A stretch of 64,000 bases of DNA from contig CAZXOC010000001.1 of the NCBI GenBank assembly GCA_964642165.1, forward strand, positions 18,119 through 82,118. The letters are read 5' to 3'. This document shows positions 39,398-47,683 of this stretch, piece after piece. Position numbers and translations under genes: made by a program. The notes under the pieces were generated by a model. The model saw nothing but the letters and a program-made list of their open reading frames with translations, did not search any database and had not been told where the DNA came from. The stretch's first letter is position 1, and every line of letters begins with the position of its first letter. The DNA comes from CAYRVX01 sp964642165. Its GTDB lineage: Bacteria > Planctomycetota > Phycisphaerae > SM23-33.

Positions 39398-40054
39398 ATG
39401 GGCGACGCGGAAGCAAAAGCGCTCGTCGCGCGGCGCAAGATGGTGGACAAGCAGCTCCGCGGGCGCGACGTCACCGACGAGGCGGTGCTGGCGGCCTTCC
39501 AGGACGTCCCGCGGGAACGGTTCGTGCCCGGACGCGGGGTCTCCGAGGCCTACGCCGACTACCCGCTGGCCATCGGCCACGGGCAGACGATCTCCCAGCC
39601 CTATGTCGTGGCGCTGATGGTGCAGGAGCTGCGCCCGCGCCCGGAGCACCGCGTGCTGGACGTCGGCGCCGGCAGCGGCTACCAGACGGCCATCCTCGCC
39701 CGCCTGGTCCGGCACGTCTACGCCGTCGAGCGGATCCCGGAGCTGGCGGGACGCGCCGCGGCCGCGCTGGCGGAGCTGGGCGTCACGAACGTCACGATCC
39801 GCACCGGCGACGGCAGCCAGGGCTGGCCGGACGAGGCGCCGTTCGACGGCATCATCTGCGGCGCCGCCGCCCCGGACGTGCCGGCGAGCTGGATCGAGCA
39901 GCTCGCCGACGGCGGGCGCGTCGTCGTCCCCACCGGCGGGGCGCTGTCGCAGATGCTGGTGGTGCTGGAGAAGCGCGGCCACGAGATCCGCTGCCGCGAC
40001 GTCTGCGGCGTTCGCTTCGTCAAGCTCATCGGCGAGGAGGGCTGGTCCGAGTGA
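39398..40054 (+). CDS. pcm: protein-L-isoaspartate O-methyltransferase
   Basis: A 218-residue protein. Motifs of Pcm are clear: KMVDKQLRGRDVTDEAVLAA at the N-terminus, FVPGRGVSEAYADYPLAIGHGQTISQPYVVA, SAM motif I VLDVGAGSGYQTAIL, VYAVERIPELA and GGRVVVPTG. The enzyme methylates isoaspartyl residues in damaged proteins with SAM, starting their repair. Length and all motif blocks are normal. The ATG at 39398 lies about 10 bases after a perfect TATAAT and has no Shine-Dalgarno sequence, so translation from a leaderless mRNA is likely. Confidence 0.96.
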   Translation: MGDAEAKALVARRKMVDKQLRGRDVTDEAVLAAFQDVPRERFVPGRGVSEAYADYPLAIGHGQTISQPYVVALMVQELRPRPEHRVLDVGAGSGYQTAILARLVRHVYAVERIPELAGRAAAALAELGVTNVTIRTGDGSQGWPDEAPFDGIICGAAAPDVPASWIEQLADGGRVVVPTGGALSQMLVVLEKRGHEIRCRDVCGVRFVKLIGEEGWSE

Positions 40055-40082
40055 CGCCTGCGCGGGGCGGGGCGTGCGGGGG

Positions 40083-42893
40083 CTACTCCAGCGTCGGGGG
40101 GACGACCTCGCCGCGCGCCTGGGCGGCGGCGTTCTCGTAGGAGCCCAGGAACTCGCTGTTGCAGTCCAGCCAGAGGGTGATCCGGCGGCGCTCTTCGGGG
40201 GAGAGCTTCACGTCGTAGTGCCTCGCGTCCAGGTAGGCCAGCAGCTTCGAGGCCCGGGCGCCGAACTTGCCGGCGATGGCCCGGCTGCCGCCGTGGACGC
40301 CCTGGCGGATCGAGCCGTTCGAGACGTGGTAGTAGAAGCCGTACTTGCCCGCCAGGTTGGCGTAGGACCTCGTCCAGCCGTTCCGCTTGTCCGGCGTGCC
40401 GGCCAGGTCCAGCGCCTTCTTCTCGCGGTGGCACGCCACGCAGCGGCGGTCCAGCACGGGCTGGACCAGCCGGACGTAGCTGAACGGGTTGGAGCCGTCG
40501 GCCTCGGGGGCGATCCGCGACGGCGCCCGGCGAAGCGCCAGCGGCACGCGCCGCGCGACGGCCGCGATCCGCCGCTTCGGCTCGTGGCAGCCCTGGCAGC
40601 TCAACTGCACGCCCGGCTGGATGTACGTGCCGCTGCGCATCGACTGGACGGCCAGGCCCCGCTCGTCCAGGGCCTGGAAGTAGACCAGCTTGCCCGCCGG
40701 CACGCGGAAGTGGGCGCTGCCGTCGGCCTCGACCGGCACCGTGCCCAGGACCGCCCGCGCGTTCGTCTGGTTGCCCACGCCGATCCGCGGGCGGTTCGGC
40801 GGGGCCGTGGACTTCGGCAGCACCTGGATGATCCGCAGGGCCGCCACCTTCGCCCCCGCCGGCCAGGTGAAATCGCTGTCGTAGACGTTCATCACCGCCA
40901 GCGTGCCGGCCGGGCGTGCCGAGCCGCCCGCCGCCGCAACGGGCGAGGCCGACGACGGGATGACCGGCGGCCGCGGACGCGGGCGCAGCGGGATCGGATC
41001 GAGGCTCGCGATCGACCCGTCGCGGTAGAGCAGCTCCCGGTTGCCGAAGCAGTCGATCAGGTACAGCCCGTGGTTGCGCCCTGCCGGGTCGTACGCGCAG
41101 AGGTAGTACGTCTCGCTGAGCGGCCAGGGCGTGCCGTAGACGGTGAGCCTGCGGGTGTTCCCCTCGGCCTCGGGGAAGGGCGACTCGGGCGTGAGGCGCC
41201 GCAACTGCGACATGGCGTCGTCGTCCTCCCCGTGCTGGTCGATGAGCACGAGGGACCCGATCGCGTGCCCGTGGTGGGCGCCGGTGACCGCGACGTACCG
41301 GTGCGAGCCGGGGATCGCGCGGATGCTCATTTCCATCCACGGGCGGCTCTTTCGCTCGGCGGGGTAGTTGCCGTGGAAGCTGCGCGGGTCTCGCCCGTCG
41401 GGGTGGCACAGCCAGATGTGGTGCGCCACGTTCGTGTCGCGGTCGACGTAGTCCCAGCGCGTGTAGACGATCATCCCGTCGCGGTTGACCGACGGGTGCC
41501 ATTCGTGGGTCTCGTGGTAGCTCAAGCAGGCGATGCCGCCGCCGTCGGCGTTCATCGTGAACAGCGTGTAGACCGGGCAGTGCCGCCCGCAGCGGAGGTA
41601 CCCGCCGCGCCGCTGGGAGACGAACACGATCCGCCCGTCCGGCAGGAAGCACGGATCGAAGTCGTCGGGCGCGCCGTCGGTGAGCTGCATCAGCCCGCCC
41701 CCGTCGGCGCGGCAGCGGAACAGGTGGTAGCTGATCTCGGGGCCCCAGGTGTAGGTCTTCTTCGCCCGGGCCTGGGTGTAGGCGAAGAGCACCGTGCGCC
41801 CGTCGAAGGACAGCTCCGGCGAGAGGAACGAGCCGCCGGCGAGCGTCTGTCCCTTCAGGCGGCCGTCGCGGACGACCGCGTCGGCGAGCAGGTCGACCAC
41901 CTTCGGGTCGGCGCCGAACGGGTCGTGGAGGACGAACAGCCCGCCGCCCGGTCGGGCGTTGCAGCCGTAGTACTGGTCGCACATGTGGAACGGCCCGCCG
42001 GCGTCGTGCCGCTTGATGAACAGCAGCTTGTCGAAGCGCAGCAGCGGATTGGCGAAGGCGATCCGCCGCCGCAGCTTGCAGGCGTCGTCGAAGAGCGTGC
42101 GGCGCGCGGCGGCCTCGCCGACCGGCACGCGCCGGCCGGCGGCCCGAAGGGCCTCCAGCTCGGCCGCCTCCTCCGACAGGTCGGGCGCGTCGGTCATGGC
42201 CGTGATGTCCGCCAGCAGCGCCGCCGTCCGCCGCAGCACCACGTCCGCGGGGTCGCGGTCCGCCGGGAGGATCAAGGCTTGCGCGTGGAAGGCCTGGTCG
42301 GCGATCCGCTCGAACCACCGGCGGTTGGCGATGTCCGCCGCCAGGCGGCCGTACTCGTCGGGCGCCGCGGCCGGGGCGGCGCGCGGCCTCGTGCCCCGGC
42401 CGGTCGCGGCGAACGCCTTCAGACCGTCGATCTTCCTCGCCGCCACGACCGCGCCCCATCGGTCCGGCGAGGGGATGGTGAGCTTCTGCCCGGCGCGAAC
42501 GTCGAGCCGGTAGACGCCCCACGGGTAGCTGCGGCCGCCGATGACCGTGTCGATTCTGCCCGCGAGCTTCCAGTCACCGGGCAGCTTCAGGCCCTGCGGC
42601 GTGGCGGGCTGCTGGAGGCACAGGTACAGCACGCCCGGGGCCTTCACCTCGCAGGAGACGATCGCCGTGCTCTTGTGCTCGTGGGATGTGAAGCGAAGGC
42701 CCTTCAGGAACGGCGGCACGCGCGTGAAGGCGTACTCGCGGTTGGGGTGGATCGCCGCGCCTTCGGCGAACGTGGCGACGGCCAGCGGCCGTGTGCCCTT
42801 GACGGCCACGGCCGCACCGCCCTCGGCCGCGCGCGCCCCGGCGGCGCCGAGCACCGCGATGCCCAACAGACTGCATCTCGCCAGCACGTGCAT
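40083..42893 (-). CDS. exported HzsA-related dihaem c-type protein with propeller domain
   Basis: A 936-residue protein from the ATG at 42893, with AGAAGGG upstream. A signal peptide (to about residue 22) is followed by a beta domain. A propeller-like middle section then carries TolB-type repeats (LSPELSFDGRTVLFAYT, FDPCFLPDGRIVFVSQR, HPSVNRDGMIVYTRWDYVD), matching the hydrazine synthase alpha-subunit middle domain. The C-terminal part carries two c-type haem sites, C766-X2-C769-H770 (CQGCH) and C818-X2-C821-H822 (CVACH). In anammox bacteria HzsA joins ammonium and nitric oxide to hydrazine, but HzsA-related proteins are common in planctomycetes without anammox and their function is unknown. 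No beta/gamma subunit gene or other anammox gene is nearby, so hydrazine synthesis should not be inferred. Confidence 0.85.
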   Translation of the reverse strand: MHVLARCSLLGIAVLGAAGARAAEGGAAVAVKGTRPLAVATFAEGAAIHPNREYAFTRVPPFLKGLRFTSHEHKSTAIVSCEVKAPGVLYLCLQQPATPQGLKLPGDWKLAGRIDTVIGGRSYPWGVYRLDVRAGQKLTIPSPDRWGAVVAARKIDGLKAFAATGRGTRPRAAPAAAPDEYGRLAADIANRRWFERIADQAFHAQALILPADRDPADVVLRRTAALLADITAMTDAPDLSEEAAELEALRAAGRRVPVGEAAARRTLFDDACKLRRRIAFANPLLRFDKLLFIKRHDAGGPFHMCDQYYGCNARPGGGLFVLHDPFGADPKVVDLLADAVVRDGRLKGQTLAGGSFLSPELSFDGRTVLFAYTQARAKKTYTWGPEISYHLFRCRADGGGLMQLTDGAPDDFDPCFLPDGRIVFVSQRRGGYLRCGRHCPVYTLFTMNADGGGIACLSYHETHEWHPSVNRDGMIVYTRWDYVDRDTNVAHHIWLCHPDGRDPRSFHGNYPAERKSRPWMEMSIRAIPGSHRYVAVTGAHHGHAIGSLVLIDQHGEDDDAMSQLRRLTPESPFPEAEGNTRRLTVYGTPWPLSETYYLCAYDPAGRNHGLYLIDCFGNRELLYRDGSIASLDPIPLRPRPRPPVIPSSASPVAAAGGSARPAGTLAVMNVYDSDFTWPAGAKVAALRIIQVLPKSTAPPNRPRIGVGNQTNARAVLGTVPVEADGSAHFRVPAGKLVYFQALDERGLAVQSMRSGTYIQPGVQLSCQGCHEPKRRIAAVARRVPLALRRAPSRIAPEADGSNPFSYVRLVQPVLDRRCVACHREKKALDLAGTPDKRNGWTRSYANLAGKYGFYYHVSNGSIRQGVHGGSRAIAGKFGARASKLLAYLDARHYDVKLSPEERRRITLWLDCNSEFLGSYENAAAQARGEVVPPTLE

Positions 42894-42962
42894 GACTTGA
42901 CCCTTCTCGCTGTGTCCGGCGGGCCCTCGGCCGCGCCCACGCCGACCTCGCCTTGGAAGAGA

Positions 42963-44873
42963 CTATCGTCCTCCGAGCTTGACCTTCACCTCAAGCATTT
43001 TCGCGCCGCGGCGGACGGTGAGCTTCACGCCGGCGCCCGGCTGGCTGTGGCGGACCAGGACCATCAGCGCCGACGCGTCGGCGACGTCCTTGCCGTCCCA
43101 TTTCAGGATGACGTCGCCGTCCCTCAGGCCGGCCTTCTCCGCCGGGCCGCCGTCGACGATCGAGCCGATCCGGCAGCCCTCGCCGCGCCAGTTGCCGTCG
43201 AAGCTGATGCCCAGGAACGCCCCGCGGGCGCCGGCCCTCGGCGGCCGATACGCGACGGCCCGCTCCTCCGTCCACAATGCCAGGAGGACCTTCTCCGCCA
43301 GCCGGAGCACCCGGATCGCGCCGGCGGGGTTGATCTTGTCCGCCGTGTCGCTCGGCATGTGCAGGTCCGCGTGCATGCCCGTGTTCAGGCACAGCACGGG
43401 CACCTTCGCGCGGTAGAAGCTCGCGTGGTCGCTCGCGCCGAAGCCCGAGCCGGACAGCCGCAGCGTCAGGTCCATGCCCTCGGCCGCCTCGCGCACGATG
43501 TCGCGCCACCGGTCGCCGGAGTCCACGCCCCAGACGCCCAGCCGCCCGTCGCGCAGCCGCCCGATCATGTCCATGTTGACCATGGAGACGATCTGCTCGC
43601 GCCGCAGGCCCAGGTCCGGGACGTGCGCGAGGAGATGCCGCGAGCCGAGCAGCCCCAGCTCCTCGCCGGCGAAGGTCACGAAGAGGATCGAGCGGCGATT
43701 GGCGGGGGCCTCCTCGGCCGGATCGCCCACGCGCCGGGCGAACCACCGCGCCAGCGTCACCACGCCGGCGGCGCCCGAGGCGTTGTCGTCGGCGCCGGGA
43801 TGGATCCGCGGCTCGCGGGAGCGAGAGCGGCTGCCGAAGAGGCCGTACCCCAGGTGGTCGTAGTGCGCGCCGACGACGAGGACCTGCTCGGCCAGCTCCC
43901 CGGCCCCGGGCAGGAGCCCGGCGACGTTGTGGACCGTTGCCGAGGCCTGGCGCAGCGTGACGCGCCCGCGGAGCAGCGCGCCCAGCGGCACGGGCTTGCC
44001 CGTGCCGGCGTCGGCGGCCCGGCGCAGGGCCTTGGCGGCAGCCTTCGCGTCGCGCCCGCCGGCGGCGAGGATCCGCCCCCACGCCGCCCGCGTGACGTGC
44101 AGCACGGGCACCCGGGCCTTCCGGCCGTAGGACGTCCGCCGCACCGGGTCCGGCCTGCCGCGGTCGTGCGCCGGCGGGTTGATCACGAGCACGGCCGCGG
44201 CCCCGCGCCCGGCAGCGTGGGCCACCTTCGACGCCAGGGCCGCCGAGCGCGTCCACGAGCCGCGACGCTTCGTCCATCGGCTCACGCCGTTGGCGTCCTG
44301 CGGCTCGTAGCGCAGGACGACGGCCACCTTGCCCTTCAGCGCGCCGCGCCCGGCCGCGCCCGCGTAGCTGTCGTACTTGCGCCGCCCGTCGACAACGCTG
44401 TAGCCGGCGAAGACCGCCTCGCCGGCGAACGCCCCGTTGCCCGAGAAGCCCATCGCCTGGAAGTCCGCGCCGGCGGCGAGCTCTTCGGCGGCCACGCCGG
44501 CGCCCGGGCTCGCGGCGATGGACAAGGCCTGCTGCTCGACCTTCGCGCCGACGGGGACCGGGAAGGGCTGCGTGAACGAGCCGCCGAACGCGGGCTTCAG
44601 GCCGACGCCGCGAAGGTGCCCGGCGAGGTACTCCCGCGCCCGCTCCGTCCCCTTCGTGCCGGGCCCGCGGCCTTCCATCTCCGGCGAGGCGAGCTTCGCG
44701 ACGATCGCCTGGTACCGCTGCGCCTCGGTCTGTCGCCGCGCAGCGGCGGCAACCGGGCGCGTCGCCGCCGTCTTCGCCCTCCCCGGCGCGGCGGCGCCCG
44801 GCAGCGCCGCAACCAGCAGCACCAGGGCGACGGCCAGTCGGCCGCGGGATCGACGTTCGGGCCGCGTGCTCAT
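42963..44873 (-). CDS. exported M28-family zinc peptidase with PA and PDZ domains
   Basis: A 636-residue protein. A signal peptide or anchor (about residues 12-30) is followed by an M28 N-terminal region (LASPEMEGRGPGTKGTERA), a PA-like insertion (ALKGKVAVVLRYEPQD, GRGAAAVLVINPP), and the catalytic core: VVGAHYDHLGYG, PGADDNASGAAGVV, FAGEELGLLGSRH, NMDMIGRL and a late histidine in MHADLHMPSDTADKI. These supply the His, Asp, Glu, Asp, His ligands of the two-zinc site. Residues about 555-636 form a PDZ domain (GPAEKAGLRDGDVILKWDGK). M28 enzymes remove N-terminal amino acids or cut short peptides. All metal ligands are in place, so it should be active in the periplasm or outside the cell. Confidence 0.93.
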   Translation of the reverse strand: MSTRPERRSRGRLAVALVLLVAALPGAAAPGRAKTAATRPVAAAARRQTEAQRYQAIVAKLASPEMEGRGPGTKGTERAREYLAGHLRGVGLKPAFGGSFTQPFPVPVGAKVEQQALSIAASPGAGVAAEELAAGADFQAMGFSGNGAFAGEAVFAGYSVVDGRRKYDSYAGAAGRGALKGKVAVVLRYEPQDANGVSRWTKRRGSWTRSAALASKVAHAAGRGAAAVLVINPPAHDRGRPDPVRRTSYGRKARVPVLHVTRAAWGRILAAGGRDAKAAAKALRRAADAGTGKPVPLGALLRGRVTLRQASATVHNVAGLLPGAGELAEQVLVVGAHYDHLGYGLFGSRSRSREPRIHPGADDNASGAAGVVTLARWFARRVGDPAEEAPANRRSILFVTFAGEELGLLGSRHLLAHVPDLGLRREQIVSMVNMDMIGRLRDGRLGVWGVDSGDRWRDIVREAAEGMDLTLRLSGSGFGASDHASFYRAKVPVLCLNTGMHADLHMPSDTADKINPAGAIRVLRLAEKVLLALWTEERAVAYRPPRAGARGAFLGISFDGNWRGEGCRIGSIVDGGPAEKAGLRDGDVILKWDGKDVADASALMVLVRHSQPGAGVKLTVRRGAKMLEVKVKLGGR

Positions 44874-44949
44874 GCTATGCTCCTGCTCGACCTGCCGCTG
44901 CCTTAAACGCGCCAGCCCGGCGCGCAGCCCTGCCCGCCGAGGACCGCCG

Positions 44950-45549
44950 TCACCGCGCCGGGGCGAGGTAGCCCTTCTCGACGGCGTCGTCGATGAGGAA
45001 GCGGGCGAACGCCCACAGCCGCGGCGCCCCCTCGGCCACGTGGCGGTTCCGCTCGACGACCTGGTCGGCCGTCACGCCGTGCTCCTTCCAGGCGGCGCCC
45101 TCGGTGAAGTAGTTGTGCATGAGCGGCTGGAGGCGATCCAGCGCGGCGGCGAACCGCGCCTCGGGCGTCTCGCGGGCCTCGAACTCCTCCCACAGCGCCC
45201 GCAGCTCGGCGCCCTGGTCGTCCGGGAGGAGGGCGAAGATCCGCCCGGCGGCGGCCTGCTCGCGGTCGGCCTTGTCCCGCTCGCCCTCGGCGTCGTAGGC
45301 GAACGTGTCGCCCGCGTCGATCTCCACCAGGTCGTGCACCAGCACCATGCGGACGACGCGCGCGGCGTCGAGGGCCCCCTCGGCGGCGTGCTCGGCCAGC
45401 AGCATGGCCATCACGCCCAGGTGCCACGAATGCTCGGCGTCGTTCTCCTTGCGCGAGCGGTCCAGCAGCCACGTCTGGCGGAAGACGCCCTTGAGCTGGT
45501 CGATCTCGCGGAGGAAACGGATCTGTTGGTCGAATCGGTCGTCGGTCAT
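44950..45549 (-). CDS. HD-domain phosphohydrolase (YfbR/5'-deoxynucleotidase-like)
   Basis: A 199-residue cytoplasmic protein from the ATG at 45549. The HD metal site is clear: a first histidine in NDAEHSWHLGVMAM and the HD pair in MVLVHDLVEIDAGDTF, with further acidic residues in the helices that follow. Length and the opening (FLREIDQLKGVFRQTWLLD) fit the HD hydrolases related to YfbR, which remove phosphate from deoxynucleoside monophosphates; the true substrate is unknown. The ribosome site is weak. Immediately upstream is a 290-base spacer holding short direct and inverted repeats. Confidence 0.88.
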   Translation of the reverse strand: MTDDRFDQQIRFLREIDQLKGVFRQTWLLDRSRKENDAEHSWHLGVMAMLLAEHAAEGALDAARVVRMVLVHDLVEIDAGDTFAYDAEGERDKADREQAAAGRIFALLPDDQGAELRALWEEFEARETPEARFAAALDRLQPLMHNYFTEGAAWKEHGVTADQVVERNRHVAEGAPRLWAFARFLIDDAVEKGYLAPAR

Positions 45550-45579
45550 GGTTGCTGTCGGGGGTTGCGGGCCATGCCG

Positions 45580-45760
45580 AAGGATACCACGAAGACCACG
45601 AAGTTGGCGAAGGCGACGGAGATAGCGTTTCGCTTGCCTTGGCGTGCGCTGCCTGAGTTCTCTTCGCGGCTTCTGTGCTCTCTCGGGTCTTCGTGGTCTC
45701 CGTGGGCTTTGTGGGCTTCGTGGTTTCCGTGAGCTTGGTGGTTTCCCCGCGAGCCGCGGA
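45580..45760. repeat. degenerate 9-base repeats in opposite orientations (CCACGAAGA / TCTTCGTGG type)
   Basis: Copies such as CCACGAAGA CCACGAAG (about 45587-45603) face a second cluster of TTCGTGG, CCGTGGG, TTGTGGG, TTCGTGG and CCGTGAG units (about 45687-45750). The two clusters are in opposite orientation and could pair in a transcript. The block fills the spacer upstream of the HD gene and downstream of the gene at 45842-46258. It resembles the CACGAAGG-type intergenic repeats seen in many environmental bacterial genomes. Confidence 0.6.
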
Positions 45761-45841
45761 CGCCGGCCCGTCACGGCCGGAGGTCCCACGCCTCCAGGCG
45801 GCCAATGCGTGCGGGGTCCTTTCGCCTTCGCGCGGAGAAGC

Positions 45842-46258
45842 CTACCGGGCGTCCTCGGGCCAGTCGTCCTCGCCCGCGCGCCGGATGGAGAGGCGGTCGA
45901 TGGGGACGCGGACGAACCGGCCCACGAGCATCTCGTCGCTGGTCCAGTTGGCGTCCTCCATCTGCAGCAGGCCGAAGTCGATCACCACCGGCATGATCTG
46001 GAGCACCTGCCCGAAGCCGACGTACCGCCAGCCGCGAACCGGCTCGATCTGCTTGCGCCGGGCCTTGTTGCCGGCGGCCGCCTCGCCCCACGTGAAGGCC
46101 GCGTCCGTCAGGTAGACGAACTTGGCGTCCTCCAGGACGCCGGGGGTGGCCTGCTCGTCGGGCTCGCTGTACTCGTCCATGACGACGAAGAGGTGCCCGT
46201 TGACCCACACCTCCGCCTGCCGCGCCAGCCCGTCCGTCGATTCGAGCCGAACTTCCAT
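45842..46258 (-). CDS. conserved-looking small protein of unknown function
   Basis: A 138-residue protein from the ATG at 46258 (a GTG at 46267 would add three residues); GGTGG lies upstream. No signal peptide or membrane helix is visible. The N-terminal half looks beta-rich (EVWVNGHLFVVMDEYSEPDE, FVYLTDAAFTW), followed by a basic patch (GNKARRKQIEPVRGWRYVG) and a hydrophobic strand. I do not recognise a family. It starts 48 bases downstream of the aminotransferase stop codon on the same strand, so the two may be cotranscribed. Protein-like composition and a normal start suggest a real gene. Confidence 0.65.
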   Translation of the reverse strand: MEVRLESTDGLARQAEVWVNGHLFVVMDEYSEPDEQATPGVLEDAKFVYLTDAAFTWGEAAAGNKARRKQIEPVRGWRYVGFGQVLQIMPVVIDFGLLQMEDANWTSDEMLVGRFVRVPIDRLSIRRAGEDDWPEDAR

Positions 46259-46306
46259 GCCTGCCACCCGCCGCCGCCCACACCGCCAATCGGCGATCGG
46301 AAACCG

Positions 46307-47485
46307 CTATATCTTCATCCCGACGATGCGCCCCATCGCCTCTTCGAGCACGTCGTCGCCGTAGGTCAGCGAGATGCGGAAGTAGCCCTCGCCCCACTGC
46401 CCGTAGCCCCGCCCGGGCGTGACCATCACGCCGGTCCGCTCCAGCAGGTCGGCGACGAACGCCCCGCTGTCGCCGGCGTACCTCTCCGGCACGGGCGCCC
46501 AGACGTAGATGGTGGCCTTGGGCTTCTCGAGCCGCCAGCCGCCCGAGTTCAGGGCGTCCACCACCAGGTCGCGCCGGCGTTGGTAGACCTCGTTGATGGG
46601 CCCGATGAGCTCCTCGGCGTGGTCGAGGGCGGCCGCGGCGGCGAACTGGACGGCCCGCAGGGAGCCGTTGTCCACGTTCTCCTTGACGGTGTTCAGCGCC
46701 GCGACGGCGGAGGCGTTGCCCACCACGCAGCCGATCCGCCAGCCCGTCATGCAGAACGCCTTGCTCAGCGAGAAGAACTCGATGGCCACCTCCGACGCCC
46801 CGGCCACCTGGAGGATGCTCGGGGCGCGGTAGCCGTCGTAGGTGTTCTCGGTGTAGGCGGCGTCGGAGGCGATGAGGATGTCGTTGTCGCGTCCGAAGGC
46901 GACGGCCCGCTCGAGGAACTCCATCGGCGCGACGGCCGTCGTGGGGTTGTTGGGGTAGTTCAGCCAGAGCAGCTTCGCCTGCCGGCGGACCTCCAGCGGG
47001 ATGGCGTCGAAGTCGATCAGGAAGCCGTTCTCGCTCAGCAGGGGCACCTGGAAGGTGACGGCGCCGGCGAAGACGTGGCCGATGTTGTACGTCGGGTAGC
47101 CCGGCACGGGGGCGACGGCGACGTCGCCGGGGTTCAGCATCGCCATGGCGAGCTTGGGGATGGCGTCCTTGCTGCCCATGGTCATGACGACCTGGTCGTC
47201 GGCGAGCTCGACGCCCCAGCGCCGCCGGTAGAAGCCCCGGGCGGCCTCGATGAACTGCGCCACGGGGCGATCGCAGCCGTAGCGGTGGCGGTCCGGGTCG
47301 CCGGCGTCCTGCACGGCGCGGGTCATCTCGGCCACCACCGGGTCCGGTGCCGGCGTGTCCGGGTCGCCGATGTCGATGCCGAGGACCTTCACGCCGCGTG
47401 CGCGGGCCTCGCGCCTCTTGCGGCGCAGGTCGGCGAACAGGTAGGGGGGCAGCTTCTGCAGACGCTGGGAACGCTCCACGTCCAT
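46307..47485 (-). CDS. class I PLP aminotransferase, LL-diaminopimelate aminotransferase-like
   Basis: A 392-residue protein from the ATG at 47485; AGAGG stands about 10 bases upstream. The opening (LQKLPPYLFADLRRKRREAR, IDIGDPDTPAPD) and the core motifs (MTMGSKDAIPKLAMAMLNPGD, PGYPTYN, LWLNYPNNPTTAVAP, SDAAYTENTYDG) match class I/II aminotransferases of the DapL/AlaC kind. The PLP lysine is K242 in FFSLSKAFCMTGWRIG. DapL turns tetrahydrodipicolinate and glutamate into LL-diaminopimelate for lysine and peptidoglycan; other members act on alanine or aromatic amino acids. DapL is common in planctomycetes, but the exact substrate cannot be fixed from motifs alone. Confidence 0.88.
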   Translation of the reverse strand: MDVERSQRLQKLPPYLFADLRRKRREARARGVKVLGIDIGDPDTPAPDPVVAEMTRAVQDAGDPDRHRYGCDRPVAQFIEAARGFYRRRWGVELADDQVVMTMGSKDAIPKLAMAMLNPGDVAVAPVPGYPTYNIGHVFAGAVTFQVPLLSENGFLIDFDAIPLEVRRQAKLLWLNYPNNPTTAVAPMEFLERAVAFGRDNDILIASDAAYTENTYDGYRAPSILQVAGASEVAIEFFSLSKAFCMTGWRIGCVVGNASAVAALNTVKENVDNGSLRAVQFAAAAALDHAEELIGPINEVYQRRRDLVVDALNSGGWRLEKPKATIYVWAPVPERYAGDSGAFVADLLERTGVMVTPGRGYGQWGEGYFRISLTYGDDVLEEAMGRIVGMKI

Positions 47486-47683
47486 TTCGGCAGGACCTCT
47501 CGCTTGTCGATCCGATCGTCGGGGCGGACAGGACGGGCGCAGCCGACCCGCCGCGCGAGCGGCGATTGTAGGCGCGTCCCCCGCCCACGACAACCACCGC
47601 GCCGAAAAAGCGAGACGCCGCGCCGCCGCGGCAGCCGCTCGCGCCTTCGGCGACCGGGCCCGGCAGGGGCCCCGAACGGGCGC

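Noticed and set aside
40083..42893. Evidence that the organism performs anammox
   Set aside because: Only an HzsA-related gene is present. Relatives occur in non-anammox planctomycetes, and no hydrazine synthase partner or hydrazine dehydrogenase is in the window.
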